From the NCBI GenBank assembly GCA_945875085.1, contig CAMCJU010000051.1:1-6342 (forward strand): a stretch of DNA of 6,342 nt, given 5' to 3'. The position numbers were made by a program, and so were the translations under genes. Origin of the DNA: Candidatus Phycorickettsia trachydisci. Lineage in GTDB: Bacteria > Pseudomonadota > Alphaproteobacteria > Rickettsiales > Rickettsiaceae. The notes under the pieces are model-generated. The model made no database searches. It worked only from the letters and a program-made list of their open reading frames with translations, and had not been told where the DNA came from. Shown here one piece after another: positions 6,275 through 6,342 of this stretch (position 1 is the first letter of the stretch; the number at the start of each line of letters is the position of its first letter).

Positions 6275-6342
6275 GTGACATACTCCCGCAACTAAACAGC
6301 AAGCTGTTCTAGTGGGGGCTTCTTGCGACCCGTAACACTATA
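6275..6342 (-). mobile_element. Right end of an IS200/IS605-type insertion sequence (continues past the window)
   Basis: Read on the minus strand, the segment has the order AAGCCCCC, a hairpin, then GCGGGAGTATGTCACC, which I recognise as the typical 3' end of many tnpB-carrying IS605-group elements. The hairpin pairs CCC at 6285-6287 with GGG at 6316-6318, then C6289-G6314, then ACTA (6291-6294) with TAGT (6310-6313), then AACAG (6295-6299) with CTGTT (6304-6308), closing on a CAAG loop in plus-strand terms; a few bases bulge. Such elements move as single strands and recognise end hairpins instead of inverted repeats, and they make no target duplication. The exact boundary, near TCAC at 6275-6278, is an estimate. 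The body of the element lies to the right of the window. Confidence 0.75.
6275..6342 (-). ncRNA. Putative 3' scaffold part of the TnpB omega-RNA
   Basis: In studied IS200/IS605 elements the guide RNA of TnpB comes from the 3' end of tnpB plus the right end of the element, with the guide being the flanking DNA just past the end. The hairpin 6285-6318 is in the right place and on the right strand to be the terminal scaffold stem. No promoter or processing site is visible, so this is inferred from family knowledge only. Confidence 0.3.
6292..6342 (-). CDS. tnpB: C-terminal tail of a probable TnpB (partial, start outside window)
   Basis: The minus strand is open from the window edge for 16 codons (YSVTGRKKPPLEQLAV) and stops at TAG (6292-6294), inside the end hairpin. 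In IS605-group elements tnpB commonly ends within the right-end structure in this way, and the KKPPLE stretch is encoded by the conserved AAGCCCCC arm. TnpB is an RNA-guided RuvC-like nuclease, ancestral to Cas12, that favours retention of the element. Only the tail is visible, with no catalytic residues, so the assignment rests on position and end structure. An ended or decayed copy cannot be excluded. Confidence 0.55.
   Translation of the reverse strand, partial: YSVTGRKKPPLEQLAV

Overview
The window is an AT-rich stretch (GC judged by eye at about 35-40%) of a bacterial chromosome. It holds five protein genes, none with a visible frameshift, plus the edge of a transposon. The wording of RlpA (KVGKPYQIKSVTYYP followed by EVGIASWYG), UvrD (LEFDTVFLPNW) and the FlhA core points to an alphaproteobacterium. 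The low GC, small spacers and a lone flagellar gene among housekeeping genes would fit a flagellated, host-associated lineage of the Rickettsiales or Holosporales type. That placement is an inference and not proven by the window.

Layout. Positions 1-879 (+) hold the C-terminal part of a UvrD/PcrA helicase whose 5' end lies outside the window. After a 7-base gap comes rsmA (887-1672, +), which is probably co-transcribed. rsmA converges on flhA (minus, 1659-3725) and their 3' ends overlap by 14 bases. A 181-base spacer separates flhA from rlpA (minus, 3907-4548), which encodes a double-psi beta-barrel cell-wall protein. A 257-base divergent control region (4549-4805) lies between rlpA and murA (plus, 4806-6122) and is rich in palindromes and tandem repeats. 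After murA there is a small hairpin. From about 6275 to the window edge is the right end of an IS200/IS605-type element on the minus strand, with the last 16 codons of a probable tnpB.

How the genes relate. There is no single pathway. uvrD (DNA repair/replication) and rsmA (16S rRNA dimethylation) form a housekeeping pair. murA starts peptidoglycan synthesis, while rlpA acts on peptidoglycan at the other end of its life, and the two are transcribed divergently from a shared spacer. flhA encodes the export-gate protein of the flagellar type III secretion apparatus, and no other flagellar gene is present here.

I see no large undescribed system. The points most worth a second look are: the IS605/TnpB right end, which should encode an omega-RNA running toward murA; an apparent three-residue insertion next to the catalytic cysteine of MurA; the palindrome and repeat cluster between rlpA and murA; and an RlpA with Asp in place of the usual Glu, no SPOR domain and a poor lipobox.
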